A DNA stretch of 64,000 bases from Aquicoccus porphyridii (GCF_008369105.1 NZ_VINQ01000009.1:1-64000); one strand, 5' to 3'. Positions 9,457 to 18,013 are shown, counted from the first letter of the stretch. Notes: generated by a model from the letters alone, not told the origin. A program made the numbers and translations.

Positions 9457-10619
9457 CGCAAATCCTCCTGACTGAAATCCATGAATTGCCGCTCGGCAGC
9501 CTGGGCCGCCGCCAAGGCGATCTGCTCGGCACTGAGTGGCTCGGTTCGGGCGGCCTTGATCCGGGTCCGGATTGCGACCAGCCGGGCCAGTTCGGCCCGG
9601 GCATAGGTGTTGAGCGCGATGGCCTCGTGGAGATCCTCGGTCTCACCAATGCGGGTGATGATGTCCTGCACCCGCAGGGCGGCGGCACGGACCGAGACCA
9701 GCGAATAGTCGCCATAGACCCCTGCGCCGTGGGCCGAGAGGCTGAAACTCGCGTTGGCGAGGAGCACAGGGTCGATGGTGCCGAGCGCATCGATGCCGCC
9801 TACGGCCGCGAGGTAGCTGTTGTACTGCTGCGGGATCACCACGACATAGTGCTGGGTTTCCGCGAAGGGCGGCACACCGCCATAATCCTGCACATTGCCC
9901 GGACCGGCGTTATAGGCGGCGAGCGCATGGATGATGTTGCCGTCGAACATGTTCAGCATTTGTGCGAGGTATCGCGCACCGCCGGTGACCTGCAGATAGG
10001 GATCGTCGTAATAGGCCGGGTAGATCCCGAGATCGCCCGCGGTACCGGGCATGATCTGGGTAAGTCCGAAGGCCCCCACGGGTGAGCGTGCCCCAATCTG
10101 GAAACGACTTTCCTGCCAGATCAGCGCCTGCAAAAGGCAGCGCCATTGCACGAGCGAAAGGCCCGCACGGCCGACCCCGGACAGACTATGGGTGTCGCGT
10201 GCTGCGCGGATGATCAGCTCCTCGATCCCCTCCCGGGCATCGCCGAACATCCGCGCCGCCGCTGGATTGGTGTCCTCGGGTGCATAAAGACTGGCGGCCG
10301 CGCTTTCGACGTCGTCAACCGCCCCCTGCCCCGCCTCGAGCCCCGCCACGGTGCCGGCCACATCTCCAGCGCCAAGCGACATGGCATCCATCAGCCCTTC
10401 GAGGGAGGCGAGTTGCTGACGCTCGATCTCGGCCAGTTCCTCCTCGCGGCTTAGCCGGTCCTGCTGCAGTGTCAGGTCCCGATCGGTCTGCTCGAGGATC
10501 GCCTGCCGCTCTGCGAACAGGCGCAGATCGAAGGTTGGCACGCCCTGGGCGACCGCCGGCCCCGCCGCGGGAACTGCCAGTGCAAAGCCGATCATCGAGA
10601 GAGGAAGCCAGGTCCGCAT
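9453..10619 (-). CDS. Lytic transglycosylase framed by VirB5-like ends (VirB1-type)
   Basis: 388 residues. A signal peptide is followed by QGVPTFD, then a helical charged segment (about 31-75), then a full SLT/lysozyme-like domain: QALIWQESRFQ with catalytic Glu170, RSPVGAFGLTQIMPGTA and ALAAYNAGPGNV. A second helical region ends in AERQFMDFSQEDLR. The N-terminal QGVPT-D and C-terminal MDF-DL patterns match VirB5 encoded immediately downstream. It probably opens peptidoglycan locally for the T4SS channel. ATG 10619 follows the lipoprotein gene by four bases; longer in-frame starts lie inside that gene. Confidence 0.85.
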   Translation of the reverse strand: MRTWLPLSMIGFALAVPAAGPAVAQGVPTFDLRLFAERQAILEQTDRDLTLQQDRLSREEELAEIERQQLASLEGLMDAMSLGAGDVAGTVAGLEAGQGAVDDVESAAASLYAPEDTNPAAARMFGDAREGIEELIIRAARDTHSLSGVGRAGLSLVQWRCLLQALIWQESRFQIGARSPVGAFGLTQIMPGTAGDLGIYPAYYDDPYLQVTGGARYLAQMLNMFDGNIIHALAAYNAGPGNVQDYGGVPPFAETQHYVVVIPQQYNSYLAAVGGIDALGTIDPVLLANASFSLSAHGAGVYGDYSLVSVRAAALRVQDIITRIGETEDLHEAIALNTYARAELARLVAIRTRIKAARTEPLSAEQIALAAAQAAERQFMDFSQEDLR

Positions 10620-10623
10620 TGGC

Positions 10624-10839
10624 TCAACTGCCCGCACCCAAGAGGACGAAATCGCAGGCCGTGTCGCGGCGCGTGACTTCCGCCCCCATGGTCGAGATCG
10701 TGGCGGTGGCGGTTCCTGCCTGCGCAGGAGCCTCGCGAAAATTAAAGCAGTTGGCTTGCGGGGGGTTATGCTGTGCACAGGCTGTCAGGGTCAGGCCGAG
10801 CCCGAGCAGCACGACGCTGCGAATGATGGTACTGGTCAT
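10624..10839 (-). CDS. Small lipoprotein, VirB7-like by position
   Basis: 71 residues with a hydrophobic N-terminus ending in the lipobox LTAC (Cys21). The mature chain is about 50 residues with two more cysteines (ANCFNF and TACDF). VirB7 is a small outer-membrane lipoprotein that stabilises VirB9, often by disulfide. Size, lipobox and operon position fit; sequence homology cannot be asserted. It overlaps the virB4 stop by four bases. Confidence 0.75.
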   Translation of the reverse strand: MTSTIIRSVVLLGLGLTLTACAQHNPPQANCFNFREAPAQAGTATATISTMGAEVTRRDTACDFVLLGAGS

Positions 10840-13220
10840 GTCACTCTCCAGAAATCAGGACGTTCGCGATAATCGGCGCCGACAAGTGCTTCGCCCTTCT
10901 CCATTCCGCCAAGGATGGTCACGAGCGGGCCGAGCGCGCTGAGATCGGCGTCGATCACGACGGAACCACGGTCGTCGCGTACAAGTGCGAGCCGCGAGGC
11001 CGAGCCGACGCCCAGAAGCACGTCGAGCTCTTTCTCGGTCAGGCCGAGCATCGCGTAATCTGCAGCCGAGGCGCGAATGTTGGGCAAAAGCACCTGCGTC
11101 GGCACGGCTTCGACGATGGTCTTGCCGGTCCGGGTGCGTTCGAGCTGGCTGGCATATTGCGTCATCATGACGACGACGGCGTTCTGCTTGCGGGCAGTCA
11201 CCAGCCAGTTCGAGAGCCGTTCCGCGAAATAAGCGTTGTCGAGCGCCTTCCATGCCTCGTCGATGACGATGATCGTGGGCTTGCGGTCCTCGATCACGCG
11301 CTCGACCCGGCGGAAAAGATAGGACAGGACCGCCATGCGTTCCCGCTCGCTCTCGGAGTCGAGGATGCCGGTCAGATCGAAGCCTGCGACATCGCCGTCA
11401 ATGCTGAAGCTGTCCTCGGCATTGGCCCCGAAGATCCAGCCATAGCGGCCCTCGGCCGTCCACTCCTGCATACGCTCGAAGAGATCGCCCTCGTCATCGG
11501 TCGAGACCAGCAGCGAGGCGAAATCCGACCAGTTTCGCAGGCCCGCATGTCCTGCGCTCGCGTTCTGGCGCACGACTTCCTGCAGTCGGTTGGTCTGAAT
11601 CGGAGTTAGCGGTCGATCGCGCCGCTCCAAGAGGCTCGCGAGCCAATCAGCAAGCCATGCTTGGCCCCGCATGTCGATCTCGGTCTGGAGCGGATTGAGG
11701 CCCGTGGGCCGTCCGGCACGTATCGTCGAATAGCTGCCGCCGAGCGCACGGACGGCCATCTCCATGCCCGCGCGATAGTCGAAGACGAAGACCCGCGCAC
11801 CTGCCCGCCGTGCCATGGTCATCAGGAAAGCCGCCAGTACGGATTTACCGGAGCCGGGGCGGCCCAGGATCAGCGTGTGCCCACCTGTGGGCTCGCGATC
11901 CGGCGCGCCCTGTTCGTGGAAGTTGAAGCGAAAACCACTGCGCTCGGGCGTCGGGAAGAGTGTGATGGGCACGCCCCACGGCACTTCCTTGCCAGTCTTG
12001 CCGAGCGGGGTGCGGTGAAAGGCGGCGAGATCGGCGAAGTTGTGGTTCGTGATCGCTGCCTTGCGGCTTCGCGCCCCGGTATTGCCGGGATGCTGCGCCA
12101 TGAAATGCGCCCGCGCCCCGAAGGCCTCCGAGATCAGGTTGATCCCGGAAGTGGCGGAGATGTTGCGGATCTCGGCCGCGATGTCGTCAAGCGCCGTCTG
12201 CGTGCGGGCATAGACGGCCACGGTCATGTGGTGCTCGCCGAAGATCAGGCGTTTGGATTCCAGATCGTCCTGCGCGAGTTCCAATTCCTGGGCGAGACTG
12301 ACGGCTCCGTCATTGGCGGCCTGCATTAGCCGCAGCTGCCGCTTGATCCGGCCCGCCATGATGTTGGCGTTGATCGGCACAAAAGAGTGCGTGACCACCA
12401 TGTCGACGGGCAGATTCAACTCGTCGAGCATCAGGCTATCGGTCTTGGCCGGGTAGTTCTTCACCGCAAAGATCGCCCCGAGCTTGTCGCCGACGGCACC
12501 GTCCGAGAGTGCGATGGTCGTGCCGCGGAAGGTGACGCGCGTATTGGCTACGTCCTCGGCGATCACACCGAGGCGCGACCGGGGGAAGAGCGGGTGCTCC
12601 TCGCCCGTGTTGAGTGAACCGAGGAAGCCCAGAAGCTCGCCGGTGCTTGCGGCCAGCAGGCGGGGCTTCAGCTCATCGAAGGAGGACAGCAGAAACCCCA
12701 CAACCTCGTCGAGCTTGCGCAAGCGGCGGGTTGTGTCGGCCGCATGTCGCGAGCGAGACGCCCCAAGTCCGTACGGCAAGCGGCTGCCGGTCTCCGGTCG
12801 CTTCAGCACCGTCAGGGTCAGCGTCTTGTCGCGCAAACCCGCGCGGCCGAGATGCGCGTGCCATCGTTCGTCGACGGCAGCCGCAAACCCTTCGCCCGGA
12901 ACGGGCGGCAGGGTCACATCGACCGCTTTCGACACCTTGTGCAGGTAGAAGGAGAACTCCGTCCCGACCTGCGCGACGATGCCAGCCAGCAACCCTCCGA
13001 TCCGGTCGAGATGCCCGTCCTCGCTCGTGGTGCTGTTCACCCCTTCGAGGCGGATGCACTGCATCAGTTCGTTGCCGCGTGTCCGGATCGTTCGGTCGTT
13101 CACGAGGCTCACATAAGGCAGCATCATTGAGAGCCGCTTCTCGCCCTTGACCCATGCGGGTAGCGCGGTCAGCGGATCGATGGCGTTCTCAACCTCATCG
13201 ACAATTCCATCACGGGGCAT
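10836..13220 (-). CDS. virB4: VirB4 ATPase
   Basis: 794 residues, full length for the family. VirB4 is the conserved ATPase that powers pilin dislocation and substrate transfer. Walker A is GRPGSGKSVLAAFLM (about residue 440) and Walker B is IIVIDEAWKALDN. The N-terminal VirB4/CagE domain begins with LPYVSLVNDRTIRTRGNELMQ. ATG 13220 overlaps the end of virB3 by 11 bases. Confidence 0.97.
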   Translation of the reverse strand: MPRDGIVDEVENAIDPLTALPAWVKGEKRLSMMLPYVSLVNDRTIRTRGNELMQCIRLEGVNSTTSEDGHLDRIGGLLAGIVAQVGTEFSFYLHKVSKAVDVTLPPVPGEGFAAAVDERWHAHLGRAGLRDKTLTLTVLKRPETGSRLPYGLGASRSRHAADTTRRLRKLDEVVGFLLSSFDELKPRLLAASTGELLGFLGSLNTGEEHPLFPRSRLGVIAEDVANTRVTFRGTTIALSDGAVGDKLGAIFAVKNYPAKTDSLMLDELNLPVDMVVTHSFVPINANIMAGRIKRQLRLMQAANDGAVSLAQELELAQDDLESKRLIFGEHHMTVAVYARTQTALDDIAAEIRNISATSGINLISEAFGARAHFMAQHPGNTGARSRKAAITNHNFADLAAFHRTPLGKTGKEVPWGVPITLFPTPERSGFRFNFHEQGAPDREPTGGHTLILGRPGSGKSVLAAFLMTMARRAGARVFVFDYRAGMEMAVRALGGSYSTIRAGRPTGLNPLQTEIDMRGQAWLADWLASLLERRDRPLTPIQTNRLQEVVRQNASAGHAGLRNWSDFASLLVSTDDEGDLFERMQEWTAEGRYGWIFGANAEDSFSIDGDVAGFDLTGILDSESERERMAVLSYLFRRVERVIEDRKPTIIVIDEAWKALDNAYFAERLSNWLVTARKQNAVVVMMTQYASQLERTRTGKTIVEAVPTQVLLPNIRASAADYAMLGLTEKELDVLLGVGSASRLALVRDDRGSVVIDADLSALGPLVTILGGMEKGEALVGADYRERPDFWRVT

Positions 13221-13488
13221 AGCTGTCGCCTCCGTGCAGCTTGCGGTTCGTCGTGGGCGGGGTTTCCTGCAGGGTGATCACCAGGACATCGAGGAAGTTC
13301 GGATCCCAGTCTGCGGCCTTCCAGAGCGCCGGCCAGGCCAGCCCCGCGAACACAGCCACCACCCAGCTCTGCACCCAGAGGAACAGAAGCGTTGAGCCGA
13401 AGAGCCAGACCATGGCGTACATGATCGGCAAGCCCATCAGCTTGGGTGGCCTGAGAAGACCGATGAACACGCGGGACTGGTCAGCCAT
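13210..13488 (-). CDS. virB3: VirB3 inner-membrane protein
   Basis: 92 residues. The conserved VirB3 start FIGLLRPPKLMGLP is followed by two membrane segments (about 24-40 and 41-58) and a short C-terminus. VirB3 associates with VirB4 at the inner membrane. It lies nine bases after virB2. Confidence 0.92.
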   Translation of the reverse strand: MADQSRVFIGLLRPPKLMGLPIMYAMVWLFGSTLLFLWVQSWVVAVFAGLAWPALWKAADWDPNFLDVLVITLQETPPTTNRKLHGGDSYAP

Positions 13489-13497
13489 GGATAGAGC

Positions 13498-13788
13498 TCA
13501 GGTGGTCCAGATGGCGGCGACGATGGTGGGTGCTGCGGCGATGCCGGCGATTGCAACCACGACCCAGAGCGCCTGACGAAAGTCGAGGATGCCAAAGAGC
13601 CAGGAAAGGAACACCCCGATCAGTGCGAGCGTGCCAATCACGATCCCCAAGGGACCGGTGATCGCATCGACAATTCCTTGAAGCAGGGTCTGTACCGGCG
13701 AGAGGTCGATGCTCTGTGCAAGCGCTGGACCCGCCAGCACGATAAGGGCCATCGCGCCGAGCGCGACGATCGAAGGTCTCGATGTCAT
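13498..13788 (-). CDS. virB2: VirB2 major pilin precursor
   Basis: 96 residues: signal peptide ending ALAQ, then a short loop and two hydrophobic helices (LGIVIGTLALIGVFLSWLF and ALWVVVAIAGIAAAPTIV), the normal layout of a VirB2/TrbC pilin that is polymerised into the conjugative pilus. It overlaps the upstream transglycosylase gene by four bases. Confidence 0.93.
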   Translation of the reverse strand: MTSRPSIVALGAMALIVLAGPALAQSIDLSPVQTLLQGIVDAITGPLGIVIGTLALIGVFLSWLFGILDFRQALWVVVAIAGIAAAPTIVAAIWTT

Positions 13789-14468
13789 GAAAGATCTCCT
13801 CTGAGCCGCTCAAACACGGCAGTCACACGGGCCACATGCCCTTGGGTTTCTCGAAAAGGGGGGATGCCGCCGTGGCGTGTGACCGCCTCAGGGCCAGCGT
13901 TGTAGGCCGCAAGGGCCAGAGAGCCTTCGCCGAACTGGTCGAGCATCATCAGCAAGTAGCGGGCTGATCCGTCGAGGTTCTGCGCAATGTCATGTGGGTC
14001 TACGCCGAGGTCGCGGGCGGTATCCGGCATAAGCTGGCCAAGGCCTATGGCACCGACAGGGCTACGTGCAGCCGGATTGTATGCGCTTTCGACTTCGATA
14101 TTGGCCCGGTAAAGGAGCGCCCAATCAGTGACTGAAAGCCCTGCGCGACGCAGCGCACCATGCCCGGCATACCGCAGAGCCGTGGTCTCGATCGCATGGA
14201 GGATTTCTGGGGTGGCGCGGGCGGCGGATCGAGCCGGGATCGCTGTCTCGCTCGTTGCGTCAGGACCGCGAGGTTCTGCGAAGAGAAAAAGGCGCCCGTT
14301 TGCCTCTTGAGAAGAGGAAATCAATTGGCCGTCTGGGCCAACCGAAAAGATGAAACCGTCGGCCAGGGCCGGGGGCGCGGAACAAACGCCTGTACCCAAA
14401 GCAACGACGAGCGCAGTCGCGCGGTCAGCTGCCTTTGACCGGAGGCGCGGCGTGGCGCTCGCGGCCAC
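13785..14468 (-). CDS. virB1: VirB1 lytic transglycosylase
   Basis: About 227 residues with an SLT domain: IEVESAYNPAARSPVGAIGLGQLMP contains the catalytic Glu, and ALAAYNAGPEAVTRHGGIPPF closes the fold. It hydrolyses peptidoglycan to let the T4SS through. A signal peptide (ATALVVALGTGVCSAPPALA) precedes the mature part, but no ATG lies before it: GTG 14468 is the best start I see and overlaps the preceding gene by 44 bases. A longer in-frame start at 14732 would be wholly inside that gene. It is the second transglycosylase of this operon. Confidence 0.8.
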   Translation of the reverse strand: MAASATPRLRSKAADRATALVVALGTGVCSAPPALADGFIFSVGPDGQLISSSQEANGRLFLFAEPRGPDATSETAIPARSAARATPEILHAIETTALRYAGHGALRRAGLSVTDWALLYRANIEVESAYNPAARSPVGAIGLGQLMPDTARDLGVDPHDIAQNLDGSARYLLMMLDQFGEGSLALAAYNAGPEAVTRHGGIPPFRETQGHVARVTAVFERLRGDLS

Positions 14469-14751
14469 CTTCTTCAAGTGGAATGTTAGCGGTCGTACAG
14501 CCCATGTCGGCCAGGAAACTGACAAGGCCAACGATGGTTTTGAAGTCGCGGAGCTTGAGGACGCTTCGGCTGGTGACGAGCATCTTATCGTCACGCCCAT
14601 CAGTGGCGACGGCGCGGATGACCCACGAGCCGTACCAGCTGTTATGGCGCTTCTCTGCTCTCTCCTTGCAGACCACCTCAATGAGGTAGCCCTCGGCGAG
14701 CAAGCCGCGCAGTCCGTCTTCTGTAACCACATTCGGGGCTTCTTCTATCAT
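14425..14751 (-). CDS. First gene of the virB operon, unknown cytoplasmic protein
   Basis: 108 residues without a signal peptide or membrane segment. It contains HNSWYGSWVIRAVATDGRDD and a motif-free C-terminus with ADMGCTTANIP. ATG 14751 has a good GGAAGG ribosome site. No family is recognised. Leading the virB operon, it could be a transfer regulator or a chaperone. The gap upstream, to 14,940, is AT-rich and would hold the divergent virB promoter. Confidence 0.6.
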   Translation of the reverse strand: MIEEAPNVVTEDGLRGLLAEGYLIEVVCKERAEKRHNSWYGSWVIRAVATDGRDDKMLVTSRSVLKLRDFKTIVGLVSFLADMGCTTANIPLEEGGRERHAAPPVKGS

Positions 14752-14939
14752 GGCCTTCCCTTGGGTCCTTGTTCTGCCTGGGTGCAGTATCAGGCCCACG
14801 GGGTCGCAACACCGTGAGCGATACAAAACAACATTAATGATAGCAAGACAATAATAACGTGTTGACGAAGTTCGCCTTGCTCCGATAACGGTGATAGCCG
14901 ACAGAATGATAATCTTAAAGGCGGCAAAGGAGTTTTGCC

Positions 14940-15224
14940 CTGCGGTTGTTTATTGCGCGCAACGCACCGTTGCTGTTCGCGTTCCTGCTTGGAAGCATGC
15001 CGATAGCCGCGGCAGCAGATTGCGTACCTCCCGAACGACCGTTCTTGCCTCAGTCGCGAGAAGACATTCGTGCCTATGCCGATCTGCTGCGTTCTGATTT
15101 CGAGGGCTACATTGCCGACATTCAGGAATACTTCCGCTGTCTTGATGCCGAGCGCCAACGGGCGTTTCAGGAGGCGCGCGAGGTCAGTGAAGACTATGGA
15201 AGACTGATCGAGCTATTGGACTGA
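14940..15224 (+). CDS. Small exported protein, unknown; probable CTG start
   Basis: About 94 residues: signal peptide (LLFAFLLGSMPIAAAA) followed by a 66-residue polar helical domain with two cysteines (DCVPPERPF and YFRCLD). AAAGGAG at 14926-14932 lies seven bases before an in-frame CTG (14940); the next candidate, TTG 14946, is 13 bases away. No ATG is available before the signal peptide. It is divergent from the virB operon and shares its promoter gap, so a role in the transfer apparatus or its control is plausible but unproven. Confidence 0.6.
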   Translation: MRLFIARNAPLLFAFLLGSMPIAAAADCVPPERPFLPQSREDIRAYADLLRSDFEGYIADIQEYFRCLDAERQRAFQEAREVSEDYGRLIELLD

Positions 15225-15238
15225 GCAACCGCATGGGC

Positions 15239-15559
15239 TTAACCGCCGTCGAGATCCTCGTAGTAGACGAGTGCGGGCATGTTGCGGCGCTGATGCACGA
15301 TGCGCAGGATGACTGCCGCGCCATCCGCCGCATCGAGCCGCTTGTAGAAGATCACGTGTCGCTGGCAATTGACGGACCGCATCCCCGGGACAAAGAGACT
15401 CCTGTCCCGGCCCGCGTCGGGATCCCCAGTGATCCGCTCGAAGGCGGTGACCAACTGGCGGTAATAGACGAGCCATTGGTCCCTGCCCCATGTTTCGACG
15501 GTGTAGGTGCGTATCTCTTCAAGGTCGGACTTGGCCTGTCCGGAAAGCCGAATCGTCAT
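15239..15559 (-). CDS. parE: ParE-family toxin
   Basis: 106 residues of the RelE/ParE fold: MTIRLSGQAKSDLEEIRTYT at the N-terminus, a central GMRSVNCQRHVIFYK and a final LRIVHQRRN strand. ParE toxins poison DNA gyrase. The gene follows parD by five bases in one operon, the usual antitoxin-first order. On a conjugative region the pair probably acts in post-segregational maintenance. Confidence 0.92.
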   Translation of the reverse strand: MTIRLSGQAKSDLEEIRTYTVETWGRDQWLVYYRQLVTAFERITGDPDAGRDRSLFVPGMRSVNCQRHVIFYKRLDAADGAAVILRIVHQRRNMPALVYYEDLDGG

Positions 15560-15564
15560 TCGGG

Positions 15565-15807
15565 TCAGCGATCAAACGCATCCGGTTCGAAGGCTTGGGC
15601 ATCGAACTCGGCGAAATCCCCATTCTCGGCCAGGGTGGCTGCCATCTCGAGATCGGCCTTGAGGGCATAGAACTGCCGCGCGCCATCCTTCTCCATCAGC
15701 ATCCTTACGCCGGCGCGCACGACTTCGCTCAGATTGGCGTAGGCGCCGGACTCGATCTGCGCCTGCACATATTTCTGCATCGGTTCGGTCAGGTGGACGT
15801 TTGGCAT
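15565..15807 (-). CDS. parD: ParD-family antitoxin
   Basis: 80 residues. The N-terminal ribbon-helix-helix DNA-binding part (VHLTEPMQKYVQAQIESG, then NLSEVVRAGVRMLME) is followed by an acidic C-terminal tail that would wrap ParE. The ATG at 15807 has TAGGAGAG in front. It should autorepress its operon through the palindrome at 15833. Confidence 0.92.
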   Translation of the reverse strand: MPNVHLTEPMQKYVQAQIESGAYANLSEVVRAGVRMLMEKDGARQFYALKADLEMAATLAENGDFAEFDAQAFEPDAFDR

Positions 15808-16280
15808 CAGACTCTCCTATCCATGCTCAATCGTATCAGATACTGCCATAAATCTTCAAGCGCATGTTCGATCCCAACATAGGCCACAACACAGGATCGT
15901 TGCTCCACCCGCCCTTCCGTTCCCGGATTCCAGCCGGAGAACCGGGCTCGACAGTTTTCCGACACTGCCCTTCCCGGGACCATGGGCGCTGCGACACGCC
16001 GTTTGACGGGCTCATGCGGTCTGTTCTTCCGTGACCGGTTTCGTGGCCGTATTGGAACGCCATATTTTCTTTTTGTAACAGTTGTTTGTTTGGCAATGGA
16101 CGTGAAAGGAGGCCGCAATTTTGGCCGCTTCCAGGACGCCTCAAGAGCTCAAACCGTCATCAGATCTTGGAAGCCGTCACGCGACACAAGCGAACAATCG
16201 CAAGTAGCCATCAATCAAATGGCCTTGCTATCGGTAATGTTGTTTCGTATCGCTGCACCATTATAGATGGAGTCGGCATC
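15808..16280. other. Gene-free stretch between parD and the exported-protein gene
   Basis: 473 bases. It holds the parD promoter side (see 15833-15843) and, near 16,060-16,095, an AT-rich patch that may carry the promoter for the gene at 16,281. Reading frames crossing it have no convincing ribosome site or recognisable product. Nothing else is seen. Confidence 0.5.
15833..15843. promoter_or_regulatory. Candidate ParD operator (GTATC-A-GATAC)
   Basis: A perfect 5-1-5 inverted repeat lies 26-36 bases upstream of the parD ATG, where the promoter should be. Ribbon-helix-helix antitoxins bind such short palindromes. Function is inferred from position. Confidence 0.4.
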
Positions 16281-16934
16281 ATGAAGCACGTGATCCATGG
16301 CGTGGCAACAGCCACGGCAATAAGCATATCCGGACTAATGGCCTCGTCAGGTCCGGCTCAGGCCTATCAAGTGGACTGTGCGATCCTCCTCTGCCTTGCG
16401 GGCGGCTGGCCTGCCTCCGCGCCCTGCGCCCATGCCAGAGCGGTCTTCATTCGGCGGATCACGCCATGGCCGATCGAGCCGCCCCTACAAATCTGGCGGT
16501 GTCCGATGGGTGTGTCGTTCAACGAACCAAGTCCGTTGTCGCCTATGGAACGCCTTTATGACATCACGTTTCGCGATCCGCCCGAACCGCAGGTATCGAC
16601 TCCGATACCCCTTGTTCGCGTCCAGGCGGATGAACAAGCCGACATCGACATCTCAGGCGACGCCTTTGATTTCGTGCGCAGCATTCGCGTCTATCACATT
16701 CAGTACCGCCAGCATGAAAACCGAGATGGCGACTGCAATCGCACCGATTCCACGCGATTGGGGTCCTACGGAGTGCAGGGCGACTACCGATGGACAAGAT
16801 CCAACGTGGGCCAAGTGCCGGCTGCATCTGGCCTGAGCATCCCGAATGGATGCGGCAGCTACTTCTACCGCTCCGTCTTCGTCGACTGGCGTGATCACGC
16901 CGGGAACTATGGTTCTGAAGAAGTTCGCTACTGA
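16281..16934 (+). CDS. Exported cysteine-containing protein of the transfer region, unknown
   Basis: 217 residues: signal peptide ending near GPAQA, then a Cys-rich segment (VDCAILLCLAGGWP, APCAHARAVF, IWRCPMG) and a C-terminal half with DGDCNRTDSTRLG, NGCGSYFYRSVFVDWRD. Six or more cysteines in the mature chain suggest disulfides. ATG 16281 has GGAG eight bases upstream. I do not recognise an established function. Its place beside a virB operon suggests an accessory conjugation protein. Confidence 0.7.
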   Translation: MKHVIHGVATATAISISGLMASSGPAQAYQVDCAILLCLAGGWPASAPCAHARAVFIRRITPWPIEPPLQIWRCPMGVSFNEPSPLSPMERLYDITFRDPPEPQVSTPIPLVRVQADEQADIDISGDAFDFVRSIRVYHIQYRQHENRDGDCNRTDSTRLGSYGVQGDYRWTRSNVGQVPAASGLSIPNGCGSYFYRSVFVDWRDHAGNYGSEEVRY

Positions 16935-17095
16935 CAAAATCTGCACGCGGTCTTGCCGCGCGCGTCATCACAACCCCGCACGAAAGGCTGTGCAAAGCCC
17001 CCAAAAAGGAGACGACGCCAGACCGTGAAGCCTGACGCCGTGCTAGAAAACTCCGTGAACAAGAGTTTCCTAGCGCACCGCCAAAACACCTGCAA

Positions 17096-17116
17096 CCAGC
17101 AAAGTTGTTTTGCTGG
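17096..17116. promoter_or_regulatory. 8-bp inverted repeat upstream of the HTH gene
   Basis: CCAGCAAA (17096-17103) and TTTGCTGG (17109-17116) are perfect complements around a 5-base loop, 55 bases before the start of the HTH gene. It has no T-run, so an operator or hairpin in the leader is more likely than a terminator. Confidence 0.4.
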
Positions 17117-17170
17117 CAAGAATGTTGTTGTCTCACGACATGGCGTCGGATCTCCAAGGAGACCTCGACC

Positions 17171-18013
17171 ATGGAACCTACGACCGGCCTGATCCTGCGA
17201 CGGATCACGCAGACAAATCTCTCTGTTGCTGCGCACAAGCTTGCTACTCTCATCCTCGATGCCATCGCCTGGAAGGATGGCTACAACGGTTTGCCGCGCG
17301 GAACGGCAGCCTTCACCCTCTCTGCCCTGGCGGAGAAGATGGGTGTCTCACGACAATATCTTTCGGTTCTTTTGAGCGAACTTGAGACGTCGGAGTTGCA
17401 GCTCGAGCGGGCGAAGCCGAATGGCAAGTTCGCGCCCTGGATCTTTCGGTTTTCCGCCTTCGACGAGGAGAGTGAAACCCATGATCTCGTGTCAGGTGAA
17501 GGCGACACATCACTATCTAGAGATAATAATAACAAAACTATCTTCTCAGGGCTGATCGAAATCACCGAGAGTTCGAACGTTTTTCAGACCAGTTGGGCAG
17601 AGCTCATCAAAGCAGCGAAGGCCACGTTGCCCTGCTGGAACATCGACACCCAGGTCATCTGGGATCGCTTCCTCGCCTTCAACCGGTCCCGAGGCAACGG
17701 AAAGGTGCCGGCCGGCTTCCTGCTTGGCTTTATGCGACGATGGCGGAATTCGCCAGGGACTCCGCCTCGTCCCGAGGTGAAACCATCGCAGAAACGGGTA
17801 GCAGACCCCAAAGAGCGCGAATTGCTGAGACAGATGCAAGCCGCCCCGACTGCGAACCGCCAGTTCCACGCGTCCGACCTGTGTCGTTTGATCGGTCACG
17901 CTGCCTACGAAGCGCGAGTACTGGATGTAATCCGCAAGTTTGGGTGTCAGAGGTTCTCAGCAACCTTAGCGGTGCACGGACGAGCGGTGTTGGCAGGCGA
18001 GATTTCGAGGTAG
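17171..18013 (+). CDS. Winged-helix/HTH protein, possible plasmid regulator or replication factor
   Basis: 280 residues. The N-terminal 75 residues form a HTH: LPRGTAAFTLSALAEKMGVSRQYLSVLLSELE. A low-complexity polar linker (TSLSRDNNNK) leads to a C-terminal domain with WNIDTQVIWDRFLAFNRSRGNGKVPAGFLLGFMRRW. That layout resembles replication-initiation or DnaD-like plasmid proteins, but no specific family is certain. ATG 17171 follows AAGGAG by eight bases. It is the last gene of the mobile half. Confidence 0.65.
   Translation: MEPTTGLILRRITQTNLSVAAHKLATLILDAIAWKDGYNGLPRGTAAFTLSALAEKMGVSRQYLSVLLSELETSELQLERAKPNGKFAPWIFRFSAFDEESETHDLVSGEGDTSLSRDNNNKTIFSGLIEITESSNVFQTSWAELIKAAKATLPCWNIDTQVIWDRFLAFNRSRGNGKVPAGFLLGFMRRWRNSPGTPPRPEVKPSQKRVADPKERELLRQMQAAPTANRQFHASDLCRLIGHAAYEARVLDVIRKFGCQRFSATLAVHGRAVLAGEISR

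Noticed and set aside
15836-16144. 102-codon minus-strand reading frame in the gap upstream of parD
   Set aside because: No ribosome site, no recognisable product, and it overlaps the parD promoter region; likely chance.
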